In this document: positions 28,520 to 37,271 of the stretch, piece by piece | How positions within the stretch are numbered: position 1 is the first letter of the stretch | Layout: the number at the start of each line of letters is the position of its first letter | Notes under the pieces: generated by a model | The model's database searches: none | What the model was told of the DNA's origin: nothing | The model's input: the letters and a program-made list of their open reading frames with translations, nothing else | Made by a program: the position numbers and the translations under genes | NCBI GenBank assembly: GCA_039962225.1 | Contig: JAMPKV010000004.1 | Coordinates: forward strand, 62,001 to 126,000 | Reading direction: 5' to 3' | Length of the DNA stretch: 64,000 bases | From: Microcoleus sp. AS-A8 | GTDB lineage: Bacteria > Cyanobacteriota > Cyanobacteriia > Cyanobacteriales > Coleofasciculaceae

Positions 28520-29773
28520 TTAAGTAAGAGCTTCCAGATAATCCCGCACACGGTTGCGGCGCTTGGGCTGGCGCAATTTCTGTAAGGCTTTCGCTTCGAT
28601 TTGACGCACACGTTCCCGCGATAGCTCCAGAGCACGACCAATTTCGGCGAGAGAATATGGATGACCATCTCCCAAGCCGAACCGCATCCGAATCACATCG
28701 CGTTCGCGGCTGGTCAGATCTGCCAACAGTTGGTGTAAATCCCGTTGCAGAGCTTCCCGCATCAAGACTTCTTCTGGAGAAGTTTCTTCAGTTTCGAGTA
28801 AATCACCTAATTCAGTGTCTTTTTCTTTGCCCACTTTAATTTCCAAGGAAACAGAGCGAGGCACTCTCAGTAAGACTTCTCGCACTTGCTCTTTGGTCAT
28901 TTCTAACTCCAGAGCAATATCTTCAATGGTGGCTGTGCGACCTTTTTCCTGAGAGATTTTGCGTTGGGCTTTTTTGATTTTGTTGAGTTTTTCGGTAATG
29001 TGGACGGGCAGGCGGATGGTACGGCTTTGAGTGGCGATCGCCCGCGTGATGCCCTGGCGAATCCACCAATAAGCGTATGTACTAAAGCGGTAACCTTTGG
29101 TTGGGTCAAATTTCTCGACCGCCCGCTCTAATCCCAAAGTGCCTTCCTGAATTAAATCGAGGAGTTCCAATCCGCGATTTTGATACTTTTTCGCTACCGA
29201 CACCACGAGGCGTAGGTTAGCTTTAATCATGTGTTCCTTGGCGCGATTGCCCTGGGATTGAATTTGTTCTAGCTCTTTGACCGACAGACCCGCTAATTCG
29301 GCCCAGCGCTGTTTTCCAGCGGCCAATATAGGCTTCAAGTCCGAAACTTCCACACCGGCAGTAGCCGCCCACCGTTCTAAAGAGGGACGGTGACCTAGTT
29401 GAGACACTAGGCGATCATGAGTCTCGATTAGATGGACATAGCGCTCAATTACAGTATCTGATGTCTTGGCAAACTCAGCTCGCAAGTCCAGCATCCGCAT
29501 GTAGCGCTGAACTTTCTGGGCTTCCGAGACTTCCTCATCTCGCCTGAGTAAACGAACTCGACCAATTTCCTGAAGGTATAACCGAACAAGATCCGTGGTA
29601 CGACGGTTGGTAGTTTTGGAGAAACTGGCGGCTTCTGGGCCATCACTCTCCAGGTCAACCAAATCATCTGCTACCGATAGTTCTAGATCTTCGCTTGTAC
29701 CGTTGGACTCATAGCTGTAGGGAAACAGCTCTTGGTCGAATTCTGTGTCGGCATAGAAAGGAGTGGCTGGCAT
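28520..29773 (-). CDS. sigC: Group 2 RNA polymerase sigma factor, SigC type
   Basis: A 417-residue sigma-70 factor. Seen: region 1.2/2.1 (TTDLVRLYLQEIGRVRLLRRDEE), region 2.2-2.4 (MIKANLRLVVSVAKKYQNRGLELLDLIQEG, GYRFSTYAYWWIRQGITRAIA), region 3 (RLPVHITEKLNKIKKAQRKISQEKGR) and region 4 (DVIRMRFGLGDGHPYSLAEIGRALELSRERVRQIE). The N-terminal MPATPFYAD and the spacer between 1.2 and 2 match cyanobacterial SigC as I remember it rather than SigA. SigC serves stationary phase, nitrogen or heat responses depending on species. Confidence 0.85.
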   Translation of the reverse strand: MPATPFYADTEFDQELFPYSYESNGTSEDLELSVADDLVDLESDGPEAASFSKTTNRRTTDLVRLYLQEIGRVRLLRRDEEVSEAQKVQRYMRMLDLRAEFAKTSDTVIERYVHLIETHDRLVSQLGHRPSLERWAATAGVEVSDLKPILAAGKQRWAELAGLSVKELEQIQSQGNRAKEHMIKANLRLVVSVAKKYQNRGLELLDLIQEGTLGLERAVEKFDPTKGYRFSTYAYWWIRQGITRAIATQSRTIRLPVHITEKLNKIKKAQRKISQEKGRTATIEDIALELEMTKEQVREVLLRVPRSVSLEIKVGKEKDTELGDLLETEETSPEEVLMREALQRDLHQLLADLTSRERDVIRMRFGLGDGHPYSLAEIGRALELSRERVRQIEAKALQKLRQPKRRNRVRDYLEALT

Positions 29774-30177
29774 AATAATCTCTTAATTACGACCGATGAC
29801 CGCACCATCATGAAATGTGCGTCACAACTTATTACTAGAGTTCCCACCCTTGATGACCGGAGAACAGCGCTTATATTTTGTTTACCAACAAGGATGACGA
29901 GTTGGGGCTAGCAGTCCTTGCCGATAACTAGTGCTGACGTATCGCTTCAGTCTCAACTACCGCATAAACATTAGGCTTGAGCCTAAAATCTATCTTTGGG
30001 TAGAGTGACTGGGCTTTTCTGTCTCATAGCTCTAGTATAAGCGTCTCACTATTGTTGGAATAGTGACCTTGGTCAAAGGCTATGTTAATCTTCATCACGA
30101 AAGGAGTGGATTCCTGAAAGATTTCTAAATCTTAAGAAATATTTTTCTGAGAAAAACCTCCCTTATCTTTCTGTTTC
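29774..30177. other. Intergenic region upstream of sigC
   Basis: About 400 bases between sigC (start) and gpsA (end), both on the minus strand. It must contain the sigC promoter(s). No RNA gene, repeat or convincing box was found. Confidence 0.4.
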
Positions 30178-31089
30178 TCACTCTGGCTTAGTGTCTCGCA
30201 GCATTAATGCCTCAACAGCCGCTTGCGGCGTCATCTCACCTTTGAGTAAGCGAAACACCTGATAGGTAATGGGCACGGAAACGCCTTGTCGGTTGGCTCG
30301 CTCCAGCAGCACTGGAGTTGTGTTCACCCCTTCTGCTGTGCCTTCGAGTTGCGTCAGAATTTCTGAGAGCGTCTTGCCTTGAGCCAGTTGATAACCGACT
30401 TGATAATTGCGACTGAGTTCGCTGTTGCAGGTTGCCAGTAAGTCTCCCAGCCCGGACAGCCCATAGAAAGTTTCCGCTTGAGCACCCCAATCGGTACCAA
30501 CCCGGATAATTTCAGCGAGTCCACGCGTCAGGAGAGCCGCTTTAGCATTCGTGCCCAACTGCAAGCCATCACAAGTCCCTGATGCGATCGCCATTACATT
30601 TTTTAACGTACCGCCCAGTTCCACACCCAGGGGGTCAGGATTGGTGTAAACGCGAAATTTTGGCGAAGAAAAAGCCTGCTGTACGAACTGAGCCGCCTTC
30701 GTGTTGGTACTGGACACCACCGTAGCCGCCGGGAGTCCCTGTTGAATTTCTTTAGAAAGATTAGGGCCAGACAGCACCACCACTGGATTTGCGGGAAATG
30801 CCTCTTGCCAGATTTGCGAGGGAGTGCGGGTTGTGGCCGGATCTAAGCCTTTAGTCGCGGTGATGAAGATTTGTTCAGAAGGAATTGATAGCCCCTGTAA
30901 TTTTGTTGCCACAGGATTAACACCTGACATGGAGACGGCTGACAAAATGATACTGGCACCCTGTAAGATATCCTCTAACCGTTCTGGGCTACTACGCGAC
31001 CACAAACGGATTTCCTGACCGTTCTGAGACGCGAGGTACCTGAGGGCAGTTCCCCAAACACCGGCTCCGATGATAGCGATTTTAGTCAT
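30178..31089 (-). CDS. gpsA: NAD(P)-dependent glycerol-3-phosphate dehydrogenase
   Basis: 303 residues from the ATG at 31089. Seen: the Rossmann loop IAIIGAGVWGTALRYLA, VVLSGPNLSKEIQQGLPAATVV, the catalytic-Lys segment GVELGGTLKNVMAIASGTCDGLQLGTNAKAALLTRGLAEI, and FYGLSGLGDLLATC. The enzyme reduces dihydroxyacetone phosphate to sn-glycerol-3-phosphate for membrane lipids. An in-frame upstream start at 31185 would translate a repeat-rich spacer and is rejected. It follows lipA on the same strand and may be co-transcribed. Confidence 0.95.
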   Translation of the reverse strand: MTKIAIIGAGVWGTALRYLASQNGQEIRLWSRSSPERLEDILQGASIILSAVSMSGVNPVATKLQGLSIPSEQIFITATKGLDPATTRTPSQIWQEAFPANPVVVLSGPNLSKEIQQGLPAATVVSSTNTKAAQFVQQAFSSPKFRVYTNPDPLGVELGGTLKNVMAIASGTCDGLQLGTNAKAALLTRGLAEIIRVGTDWGAQAETFYGLSGLGDLLATCNSELSRNYQVGYQLAQGKTLSEILTQLEGTAEGVNTTPVLLERANRQGVSVPITYQVFRLLKGEMTPQAAVEALMLRDTKPE

Positions 31090-31188
31090 TGGTTGAAGGT
31101 TGAATGTTAGAACGTTGAATGTTGGAAGATTGAAACTTTGGTAGACAACCTGTAACTTATTAACCTGCAACCTGCTAACCTTCAACCT
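31090..31188. repeat. Degenerate short tandem repeat between lipA and gpsA
   Basis: The 99-base spacer is built of degenerate short units (TTGAAGG, TTGAATG, TTGGAAG on the plus strand and related AACCTGC/AACCTTC units), like the short tandemly repeated sequences of cyanobacterial intergenic DNA. Left and right halves are partly complementary, so the transcript could fold between lipA and gpsA. Confidence 0.5.
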
Positions 31189-32076
31189 TTATCGAGGGTA
31201 ACGCTGCATTAATTCCCGAACTTGCTCGGCGTGATAAGAACTGCGGGTGAGGGGAGAGGAGACAACTTGCAAAAAGCCCAAGGATTCACCATACTCTCTC
31301 CAAGCATCAAACTGAGCGGGTGTGATGAAATCAGCAATGTTTAAGTGCTTTTGGCTGGGCTGGAGATATTGCCCGATGGTGAGGATATCGCAGTTCACCC
31401 CACGCAAATCTTGCATCACTTGGCGGATTTCGCTATCGGTTTCTCCCAATCCCACCATTAAGCCAGATTTTGTATAAATCCAGGGAGCGACCTCATGGGT
31501 TCGCTGCAAAAGTTCAAGCGATCGCTGATAATTGCCTTGAGGGCGTACCCGCCGATAAAGGCGAGGTATCGTTTCCGTATTGTGGTTGAGTACCTCTGGC
31601 TTAGCTTGGCAAAGGGTTTTTAGGGCATCCCAGTTACCACAAAGATCGGGAATTAAAACCTCAATCGTGGTTTGAGGGGAGACGGAACGAATCCCTTCAA
31701 TGCATTGCACAAACTGGGAGATGCCGCCATCGGGTAAGTCATCCCGATTGACAGAGGTGATGACCACATGGTTCAATCCCATACGCCGCACGGCTTCTGC
31801 CAAACGGGTTGGTTCCGTAGGGTCAAGGGCTTTAGGCTTTTTTTCAAAGTCAATATCACAGTACGGACAGGCACGCGTGCAAGCCGGCCCCATAATCAAG
31901 AAGGTGGCGGTGCCCGCCTTGAAGCATTCTCCAATGTTGGGGCAAGAGGCTTCTTCACAAACCGTATTCAGCGCTAAATCACGCAAAATTTCTTTAACAT
32001 TACCGACTCGTTCCCATTGAGGCGCTTTGACACGCAACCATTCTGGTTTAACGACCACTCCCAGCCCAGCTCCCAC
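31189..32076 (-). CDS. lipA: Lipoyl synthase
   Basis: A 295-residue radical SAM enzyme. The auxiliary-cluster motif is [12 protein letters not shown] and the radical SAM motif is [11 protein letters not shown] (CX3CX2C). [33 protein letters not shown] and the C-terminal RSSYHAE (Ser ligand of the auxiliary cluster) complete the family signature. It inserts sulfur at C6 and C8 of octanoyl-lipoyl domains. The start is GTG at 32076. The CAST insertion lies upstream of it, across the tRNA gene. Confidence 0.96.
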   Translation of the reverse strand: MGAGLGVVVKPEWLRVKAPQWERVGNVKEILRDLALNTVCEEASCPNIGECFKAGTATFLIMGPACTRACPYCDIDFEKKPKALDPTEPTRLAEAVRRMGLNHVVITSVNRDDLPDGGISQFVQCIEGIRSVSPQTTIEVLIPDLCGNWDALKTLCQAKPEVLNHNTETIPRLYRRVRPQGNYQRSLELLQRTHEVAPWIYTKSGLMVGLGETDSEIRQVMQDLRGVNCDILTIGQYLQPSQKHLNIADFITPAQFDAWREYGESLGFLQVVSSPLTRSSYHAEQVRELMQRYPR

Positions 32077-32161
32077 TGAAGTTACAGTGATTATCCTAGC
32101 AAGCTGAAGGCTGATTGCCGATACAATGTGATACCATAGGTGAGTTACGGCTATAACTTAT

Positions 32162-32235
<74 letters not shown>

Positions 32236-32247
32236 TTATAACAGTGA

Positions 32248-32360
32248 TGTAAATTCACAAATTAAACGTCGCTGTTAACAAATTGATGTCGTTTTTAACA
32301 AATTGACGTCGCTGTTAACGGCGACTCTTCATCTAGGCAACTGTTAACAAATTGTTGTCG
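32248..32360 (+). repeat. Transposon end with four TnsB-site-like repeats
   Basis: Consensus AACAAATT...GTCG occurs at 32257-32271 (terminal copy, preceded by TGTAAATTC), 32277-32291, 32297-32311 and 32346-32360. The first three are spaced by 20 bp and the last is separated by a further 49 bp. The arrangement matches long and short TnsB-binding sites at V-K CAST ends. Confidence 0.88.
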
Positions 32361-32439
32361 CTAGACTTCTGAACGTGGAATATTAACTAAGAAAGTTACC
32401 ATCTCATCCTGTTGAGAAGGTTTACCTCTATCAGAATAA

Positions 32440-32470
32440 TCCCGAACGAAGTGCGCCTTTCAACCCTCCC
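32440..32470 (-). ncRNA. Delocalised homing crRNA (short repeat plus tRNA-matching spacer)
   Basis: On the minus strand GGGAGGGTTGAAAG (32470-32457) copies the 3' end of the array repeat and is followed by a spacer whose first 17 nt equal part of the neighbouring tRNA-Pro gene; the match stops at 32440. It is separated from the array by 30 bases. Delocalised crRNAs of this design are known to guide V-K CASTs to tRNA genes. The mismatch after 17 nt also keeps the total match short. Confidence 0.9.
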
Positions 32471-32500
32471 TAAAAATCTCTGAAAATAACGTAAGGCAGA

Positions 32501-32682
32501 CTATCAACCCACCCTATGACGGGAGGGTTGATGAAACATGAGTGTGTTTTTGTCAGCGGCTATCACACGATCGCTTTCAACCCACCCTATGACGGGAGGG
32601 TTGATGAAACCTTTCTCCTTCTCTAACTCTCACAATTCCCTCGAACTTTCAACCCACCCTATTACGGGAGGGTTGATGAAAC
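32501..32682 (-). CRISPR. Three-repeat V-K CRISPR array
   Basis: Repeats of 37 bases at 32646-32682, 32574-32610 and 32501-32537 (minus strand: GTTTCATCAACCCTCCCG... GGGTGGGTTGAAAG). Spacers are 35 bases (32611-32645) and 36 bases (32538-32573). Transcription runs leftward from the tracrRNA side. The last repeat (32501-32537) has a changed 3' end (GATAG instead of GAAAG), typical of a terminal repeat; the leader-proximal repeat has one change in its centre. No cas1/cas2 is present in the window, so the array is probably static. I could not identify targets of the two spacers. Confidence 0.93.
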
Positions 32683-32879
32683 CGCGCCCGCTGAAACCCT
32701 TGTCTACACAAGCTGACAAATACATTTTTGTCGGCTGATTTTAAAATCCTCATTTCAGCTCTTTCTCCCAAGAGAATACTGATGAAAGTAAAAGTCTTAA
32801 ACCAAGACTAGGCAAGAGTTCTGAACAATTGACGGCTCCTCCGGGATTTTGCCCCCGCTTTGATCCGTCAGAAAAATAA

Positions 32880-33238
32880 AAAATAAATAGGGAGGGTTCC
32901 CCCGACGAAGGGGGTGATTCAGTAGCCACCACAGCGTCCGCCCCCTTGTTGCCAAGGAAACGCCCGCACCCCTGTTGCCAAGGGCTGGTGCAAGTCATGC
33001 ATTACTCCTTATTGCTGGGAGCGCACCTCTGTTACGCTGTATCATTCAGAGATAAGATTATCTGACTTAGATAACACAGGTAAGATTCCCGTCTGGACAA
33101 AGGACTCAATAGACGGCAGCATCAGGAGTGGGCAGCTACCAGGGTCAGAAAGCAAAACGGTTTTCCAACCGTCAAACTAACCCAGATTTTTCACCGTACA
33201 GAGGCTCCAAAGAGCATAAACGGCGGCGCTGTTAATTT
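32880..33238 (-). ncRNA. Cas12k tracrRNA
   Basis: The minus strand of this region follows the Scytonema CAST tracrRNA closely: AACAGCGCCGCC near the 5' end, GGGTTAGTTTGAC, TTTCTGACCCTGGTAGCTGC, GGTGCGCTCCCAGCAATAAG, GGTGGCTACTGAATCACC and the CACCCCCTTCGTCGGGGG hairpin. AACCCTCCC at 32890-32898 is the anti-repeat that pairs with GGGTGGGTT of the crRNA. A T-rich stretch follows. Ends are estimated to within ~10 bases. Compared with the Scytonema RNA, the middle part carries an extra ~60-80 bases of hairpins (around 33010-33110 and 32930-32990). Confidence 0.92.
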
Positions 33239-33271
33239 CACTTATTAAATTGTCAAGGTTCAGCAAATTTC

Positions 33272-35194
33272 CTAGTTCACGGAAGTAATGCGGGTGCTGT
33301 AGGCACTAAGCGCTAAATCTCGCGCTTTTTCCTGTGGACTGCCTCGAATCGATTGTTGCCCGACTTCAATAGCAATTCCGGTTTTGGCAGCAAGGCTTTG
33401 AATGCTTTCAATTAATCTGCCGTAGCTCCAACGGTGAACGCTGACACGATACTGCTTGGCATACTCTTGCTGACCTTTCTTGTAGTTGGGAACTTTTTGC
33501 TCGGCTCTAGCTTGAACTTCACTGCTCAGGATTTCCCGTATATCACCGAGCTTGGGCAGAACAATACTGCCAGCTTGATAAGTTTTAGCGATCGCAACAA
33601 TCGCAAGAGCCAGCAGTCTGTCTACATACTGCCCTAACTCAGATTCCTTAAACTGATTGGGTTCGTGCTGTTTCTGAGCTTTGTGACGTTCGTGGGAGTG
33701 ACGTGATGAGAGCTGTCGCTGGCGGTTCAGGAGCTTATAGTTTTCACCGAGTAGCTGTTTGACACTGCGATAGGTTAGAACTTCGCCCTGTTGAGCATCC
33801 ACCACGGCTACTGTCGCTGGCTTTTCCAGACCGAGGCTAACACCGATGAGGATTGAGGGTTGACCTTGATACAAAGGCTTACTGGGACGTGGGAAGGGCG
33901 TATTAATGCGATCGAGTGTTGATTGCTTGCGTTTGACAAAAGCTTGCTGTTTATCGTCAAGCTCCCCCTTATCTTTTGTGTTAGTCAAGATTTTGGCAAT
34001 TTCAGCCGCTTTTTCGCTCTTGACCTGTTGAGTTCCCTGTGATGTCAACAGACGGGTATCCATAGAACAGTAGAGAATTAGACGATGTATGTTCCACATC
34101 AAGCCTTTCCCCTGACGTTCTTGCCAACAAATCCGTCCCGCTCTTAGGGTGAATAAGCTGCTGGAGTGTTGGTTTTTGCTGTCACGCTTGGTTTGCTGGT
34201 CTTCTAGAAAGCGTTGGAACAAATGAAGTTGACGTTGGTCGCACCATACCTCAAAGCTGTGCTTGCCCAAGCTATTGAAGCGAACGCAGATGCGCCCTTG
34301 GTCATTCTTGAACCAAATCATATCTTCACTACTTTCATAAGCCACAGGAAATGGCACAAAACTAGATTTTCTCAATAGTGCTGCCTGCCAAGCTTTTGCC
34401 TCATCTTCATCTTTAGGAACGTTGTAGATAGCCGTTTCTAATGCCTCTAGCCACTGCTCTCCAGTCAAATCTCGACCTTTGGGTATGCGACTTTTCAGTT
34501 GTTCTTTGAGGCGTTCAATTTCTATCTCTTTTGCACGCCGTCTAGTAGCAAATTTTTCTGGGTCTTCCTCAACTTCGCTGACCTGACAGTCATTTTTGAG
34601 GAGGTAGGCAAGAGAACAACGGTTGAGCGGGTCTGTACTATTTTCGTAGGCATCAAATAGAAGACTGAATAGTCTACGAGGTGCTTTATCAGCTTTGCCT
34701 TTTTTAGTCTTCTTACCCTTTTTACTGTCAGTCGGCTGATTGTGATTGAGGTCAGATGGGGTAACAAGTTGGGTCAGGAGTTCGGTAGCTTTAGCACGAA
34801 TCACATCCAGGCTAAAGTTACAGTCTTTCTCCAGTTCATCATCACTTTTGAGCATCGAAAGCCAGCGTTCTTTTCCGGATATTTGCCGCTGTCGTCGTTG
34901 CTGTAGGGCAAACCAAGATTTGTAGATGTAGTCTACAAGAGTAATGGCGGAATAGTAGAAACGACCCGGTTGACCGCTAAATCGAAGGTCGGTTTTGAGG
35001 GAGTTACACAGTGTTTTAACTAATCCAATAGGTAGCTTTCCTTTTTGTATCCATCCCTCTAGGTCAGGGTGCTTTCCTATCTGCTCCAACAATTCGTTAA
35101 TCAGCGGTGTATTTTTCTGAGTCATCAATTCCCACAGATGGCGGAGGGTTTCTTCCTTAGCAACCAGACGACATTGAATGGTGATAACACTCAT
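33272..35194 (-). CDS. cas12k: Cas12k effector (type V-K, nuclease-inactive)
   Basis: 640 residues, equal to the 639 of the Scytonema protein and collinear with it: ITIQCRLVAKEETLRHLWELM at the N-terminus, KTDLRFSGQPGRFYYSAITLVDYIYKSW, RFLEDQQTKRDSKNQHSSSLFTLR, QPSILIGVSLGLEKPATVAVVDAQ (RuvC-I, with the catalytic Asp missing as in all Cas12k), ERHKAQK, GSIVLPKLGDIRE (RuvC-II) and YRVSVHRWSYGRLIESIQSLAAKTGI. It binds tracrRNA-crRNA, recognises NGTN PAMs and recruits TniQ and TnsC. It lies just upstream of the tracrRNA and array. A TATCAGCTA box overlaps the region 6-14 nt before its ATG (see 35200-35208). Confidence 0.98.
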   Translation of the reverse strand: MSVITIQCRLVAKEETLRHLWELMTQKNTPLINELLEQIGKHPDLEGWIQKGKLPIGLVKTLCNSLKTDLRFSGQPGRFYYSAITLVDYIYKSWFALQQRRQRQISGKERWLSMLKSDDELEKDCNFSLDVIRAKATELLTQLVTPSDLNHNQPTDSKKGKKTKKGKADKAPRRLFSLLFDAYENSTDPLNRCSLAYLLKNDCQVSEVEEDPEKFATRRRAKEIEIERLKEQLKSRIPKGRDLTGEQWLEALETAIYNVPKDEDEAKAWQAALLRKSSFVPFPVAYESSEDMIWFKNDQGRICVRFNSLGKHSFEVWCDQRQLHLFQRFLEDQQTKRDSKNQHSSSLFTLRAGRICWQERQGKGLMWNIHRLILYCSMDTRLLTSQGTQQVKSEKAAEIAKILTNTKDKGELDDKQQAFVKRKQSTLDRINTPFPRPSKPLYQGQPSILIGVSLGLEKPATVAVVDAQQGEVLTYRSVKQLLGENYKLLNRQRQLSSRHSHERHKAQKQHEPNQFKESELGQYVDRLLALAIVAIAKTYQAGSIVLPKLGDIREILSSEVQARAEQKVPNYKKGQQEYAKQYRVSVHRWSYGRLIESIQSLAAKTGIAIEVGQQSIRGSPQEKARDLALSAYSTRITSVN

Positions 35195-35627
35195 GGAATT
35201 AGCTGATACTTTCTGTGGATTAAGAAGTATGGGTTGATAGCGCGATCGCTAATATCAATCGCTTAACATCAGGTCTGTTAAATCAGATGGTCTATAACCA
35301 AATCTTGATTTTGCTATTCAATTTAATTTTTATCTGATGAATTGATTCTATAAGATTCTAGCTATTGGAAAACATTAAAAAATATATTGTTTTTGCTAGC
35401 TATGCTTTCCTATTCAATAAGAAAAAGTTCGATAAATAACTTTTTAAAAAGCGATGATTATCGAAAATTTGTCTGCTCTTCATCCTTGAGGAATGGATAA
35501 GCTCTGCCGGAGCGATCGCAAATTGGACTCAGGTTTTAGCTGTCTAACCGTTAGACAGGTAACACCTGCTACTGTTGTTGAGGAAAGCATATCAACACCG
35601 AGAAGCCTGGATTTACCTCCTGCCTCA
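35195..35627. promoter_or_regulatory. cas12k upstream region with TATCAGCTA box and a 19-bp palindrome
   Basis: AT-rich spacer between cas12k and the nuclease-like gene. 35200-35208 (minus strand TATCAGCTA) repeats the core of the direct repeats in front of the ribbon-helix-helix gene (37575-37607). CTGTCTAACCGTTAGACAG at 35540-35558 is a copy of the palindrome that recurs in the element. No MerR-type (CvkR-like) gene is found here, although such a regulator is known near cas12k in other V-K elements. Confidence 0.5.
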
Positions 35628-36206
35628 TCAGTAAGAGGACTTAGCCCTACTTACAAGCCTCTTCATGTGGATATTTTTAAACTTTCGTCTTTTCTTTTGT
35701 TCTTTTTCCAAACAGTGAGCTAAGTAAGTTAGAACCTCACTTGAGGGTTTGAGATAGATTTCTTCAGCATAGGTGGCAACCACATTCGGATATTCCTCGG
35801 TTACGGCTGTCTGTAACTCTCTTATGGCAAACCCTTGCATGATTAAGACAAAGTTTTTTCCAGCACGTATCCTTTGAGCCGGAGCGATCGCCCAATCTGC
35901 CGTTACATCAAGACGCAAGACGGCAAAAGCAATTTTATAACCTTCTGCTAATTTCTTTTCCCAGTCCTGGAAATCCTTTTGATATAGCCAGACGGTATCT
36001 GTTGTCGTTGACTTGACCTCAATTGAGAAGTTGCTCAAGCTGGGGTGATTCCAAATATCAATATCGACCCCCTGAGACAAATGATTTTTGACTCGAAAAT
36101 CCAAGCGACAGAAGGTAATGGCTAGTAGCGTTTGGAAAATTTTGCCAGCGTTTTTGGGATGTACAGAACGTATGGTTTGTAGTTGAAAACCTGCGAGTCC
36201 TTTCAA
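35628..36206 (-). CDS. Putative PD-(D/E)xK-fold nuclease
   Basis: A 192-residue protein. NAGKIFQTLLAITFCRLDF is followed by GVDIDIWNHPSLSNFSIEVKSTTTD: an Asp-x-Asp then Glu-Val-Lys (E-x-K), the arrangement of the restriction-endonuclease-like core. The rest (DVTADWAIAPAQRIRAGKNFVLI) is consistent with that fold. It starts at a TTG. A role in DNA protection or control of the element is possible; the assignment rests on the motif only. The last ~20 residues overlap a sequence with no homologous look. Confidence 0.5.
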   Translation of the reverse strand: MKGLAGFQLQTIRSVHPKNAGKIFQTLLAITFCRLDFRVKNHLSQGVDIDIWNHPSLSNFSIEVKSTTTDTVWLYQKDFQDWEKKLAEGYKIAFAVLRLDVTADWAIAPAQRIRAGKNFVLIMQGFAIRELQTAVTEEYPNVVATYAEEIYLKPSSEVLTYLAHCLEKEQKKRRKFKNIHMKRLVSRAKSSY

Positions 36207-36432
36207 CGGTCTTCTTCACCTGGATATCTGAACTTGATTAACTGTCGTTACTCTAATCCAGGCTTGATGGTGAAAAATATAGAGTTTTGCTCTTGCTATT
36301 TAACTTGACTTCTGCTATTCATAACAACTTGTTTTTGATTAACTGACTGCTCAATTGTTAGATAACTACTATTGTTCTAAATCAATTTGAACATCGTTGC
36401 TAGAGAGCGTGTAGTCTTTCTCTTGTTTTCTA

Positions 36433-36729
36433 CTACTGCTCACAAGACAAACGGTTCAAAAATGTCTGTGGGATGTCCTCATAAAACTCCAGAAATAAAT
36501 CTGCCAGTGCTAGATACCATTTGTGGTAGTGCTTGGGAGCTTGGTAGTGGCGTCCTCGCCCAAACCACCGCGTAACTGTGGTGATGTCACAGTGGCATAG
36601 CTGCGCCATCTGAGTGTAAGTTACTCCCCATTTTGAGGAGAATTGCCGAGGGGTCATTTCCAGTCGGCAGTTGGCAAACAGCTCTATTAGGCGCAATTCA
36701 CGCTCACCAAGGGGACGGGGATGAGTCAT
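36433..36729 (-). CDS. Helix-turn-helix protein
   Basis: 98 residues from the ATG at 36729, which overlaps the upstream stop codon as ATGA. The sequence RQFSSKWGVTYTQMAQLCHCDITTVTRWFGRGRHYQAP is a helix-turn-helix with recognition helix around DITTVTRWF. Translational coupling to the preceding gene suggests a functional pair. Probably a DNA-binding regulator; targets unknown. Confidence 0.7.
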   Translation of the reverse strand: MTHPRPLGERELRLIELFANCRLEMTPRQFSSKWGVTYTQMAQLCHCDITTVTRWFGRGRHYQAPKHYHKWYLALADLFLEFYEDIPQTFLNRLSCEQ

Positions 36730-37271
36730 ACTGTCTCGTCCTGGATGATTGGTTGCAAGTCTTCCTCCCATGCTGTGGTAGCAACTAACCAAGTAGCGCT
36801 GCAACTGTCTGTGTCAAGCCATAAGATGTAATGCCACATCCAACAGCAGCGATGAGGGGCATAGTTGTAGAAGCGCCCGATTACTACTCCTGATTCTCCC
36901 TCGCTAGTAGGAGAAACTAAGCGGAGTTTATCCCCGTACAAGAACTGAGGTGGCAGCGCTCCATTAGGAAAGTCTTCAGGCAACTCAACGGAGTGAGCAA
37001 ATTCAAGGTTGATGGGGCAATGGAACACATTTAAGTTGCCCTGGCGGATGGCGTTAAAGTAACTGGCAATCAGTTTGCCGTTTAGCGTCTGGGTTAATTG
37101 CCCGATGAGTATTGCGGCTAGGCTCTCTAGCTCTTGTTCTTCCAGATTCATGGATGTGGCATCAAGGTCAGCATCTGAGTAGTTGCTGAGTCGGGAGAGC
37201 AGTTGTGTAATGCCAAAATCCTCTAAGGCTTGCTGGTAGCTGTCTGGGGAAGATTGTGTGTTAGTCATCAC
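36726..37271 (-). CDS. Hypothetical protein coupled to the HTH gene
   Basis: A 181-residue acidic soluble protein. The C-terminal half (PQFLYGDKLRLVSPTSEGESGVVIGRFYNYAPHRCCWMWHYILWLD) looks like a small beta-barrel domain. The stop codon overlaps the start of the HTH gene. I do not recognise the family. Confidence 0.6.
   Translation of the reverse strand: MMTNTQSSPDSYQQALEDFGITQLLSRLSNYSDADLDATSMNLEEQELESLAAILIGQLTQTLNGKLIASYFNAIRQGNLNVFHCPINLEFAHSVELPEDFPNGALPPQFLYGDKLRLVSPTSEGESGVVIGRFYNYAPHRCCWMWHYILWLDTDSCSATWLVATTAWEEDLQPIIQDETV

Noticed and set aside
32750-32998. 82-codon open frame on the minus strand
   Set aside because: It lies inside the tracrRNA, which is recognised by sequence and anti-repeat; coding is incidental.
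35493-35723. 76-codon plus-strand frame upstream of cas12k
   Set aside because: It runs through the palindrome and into the antisense of the nuclease-like gene. It is not a MerR-type regulator.
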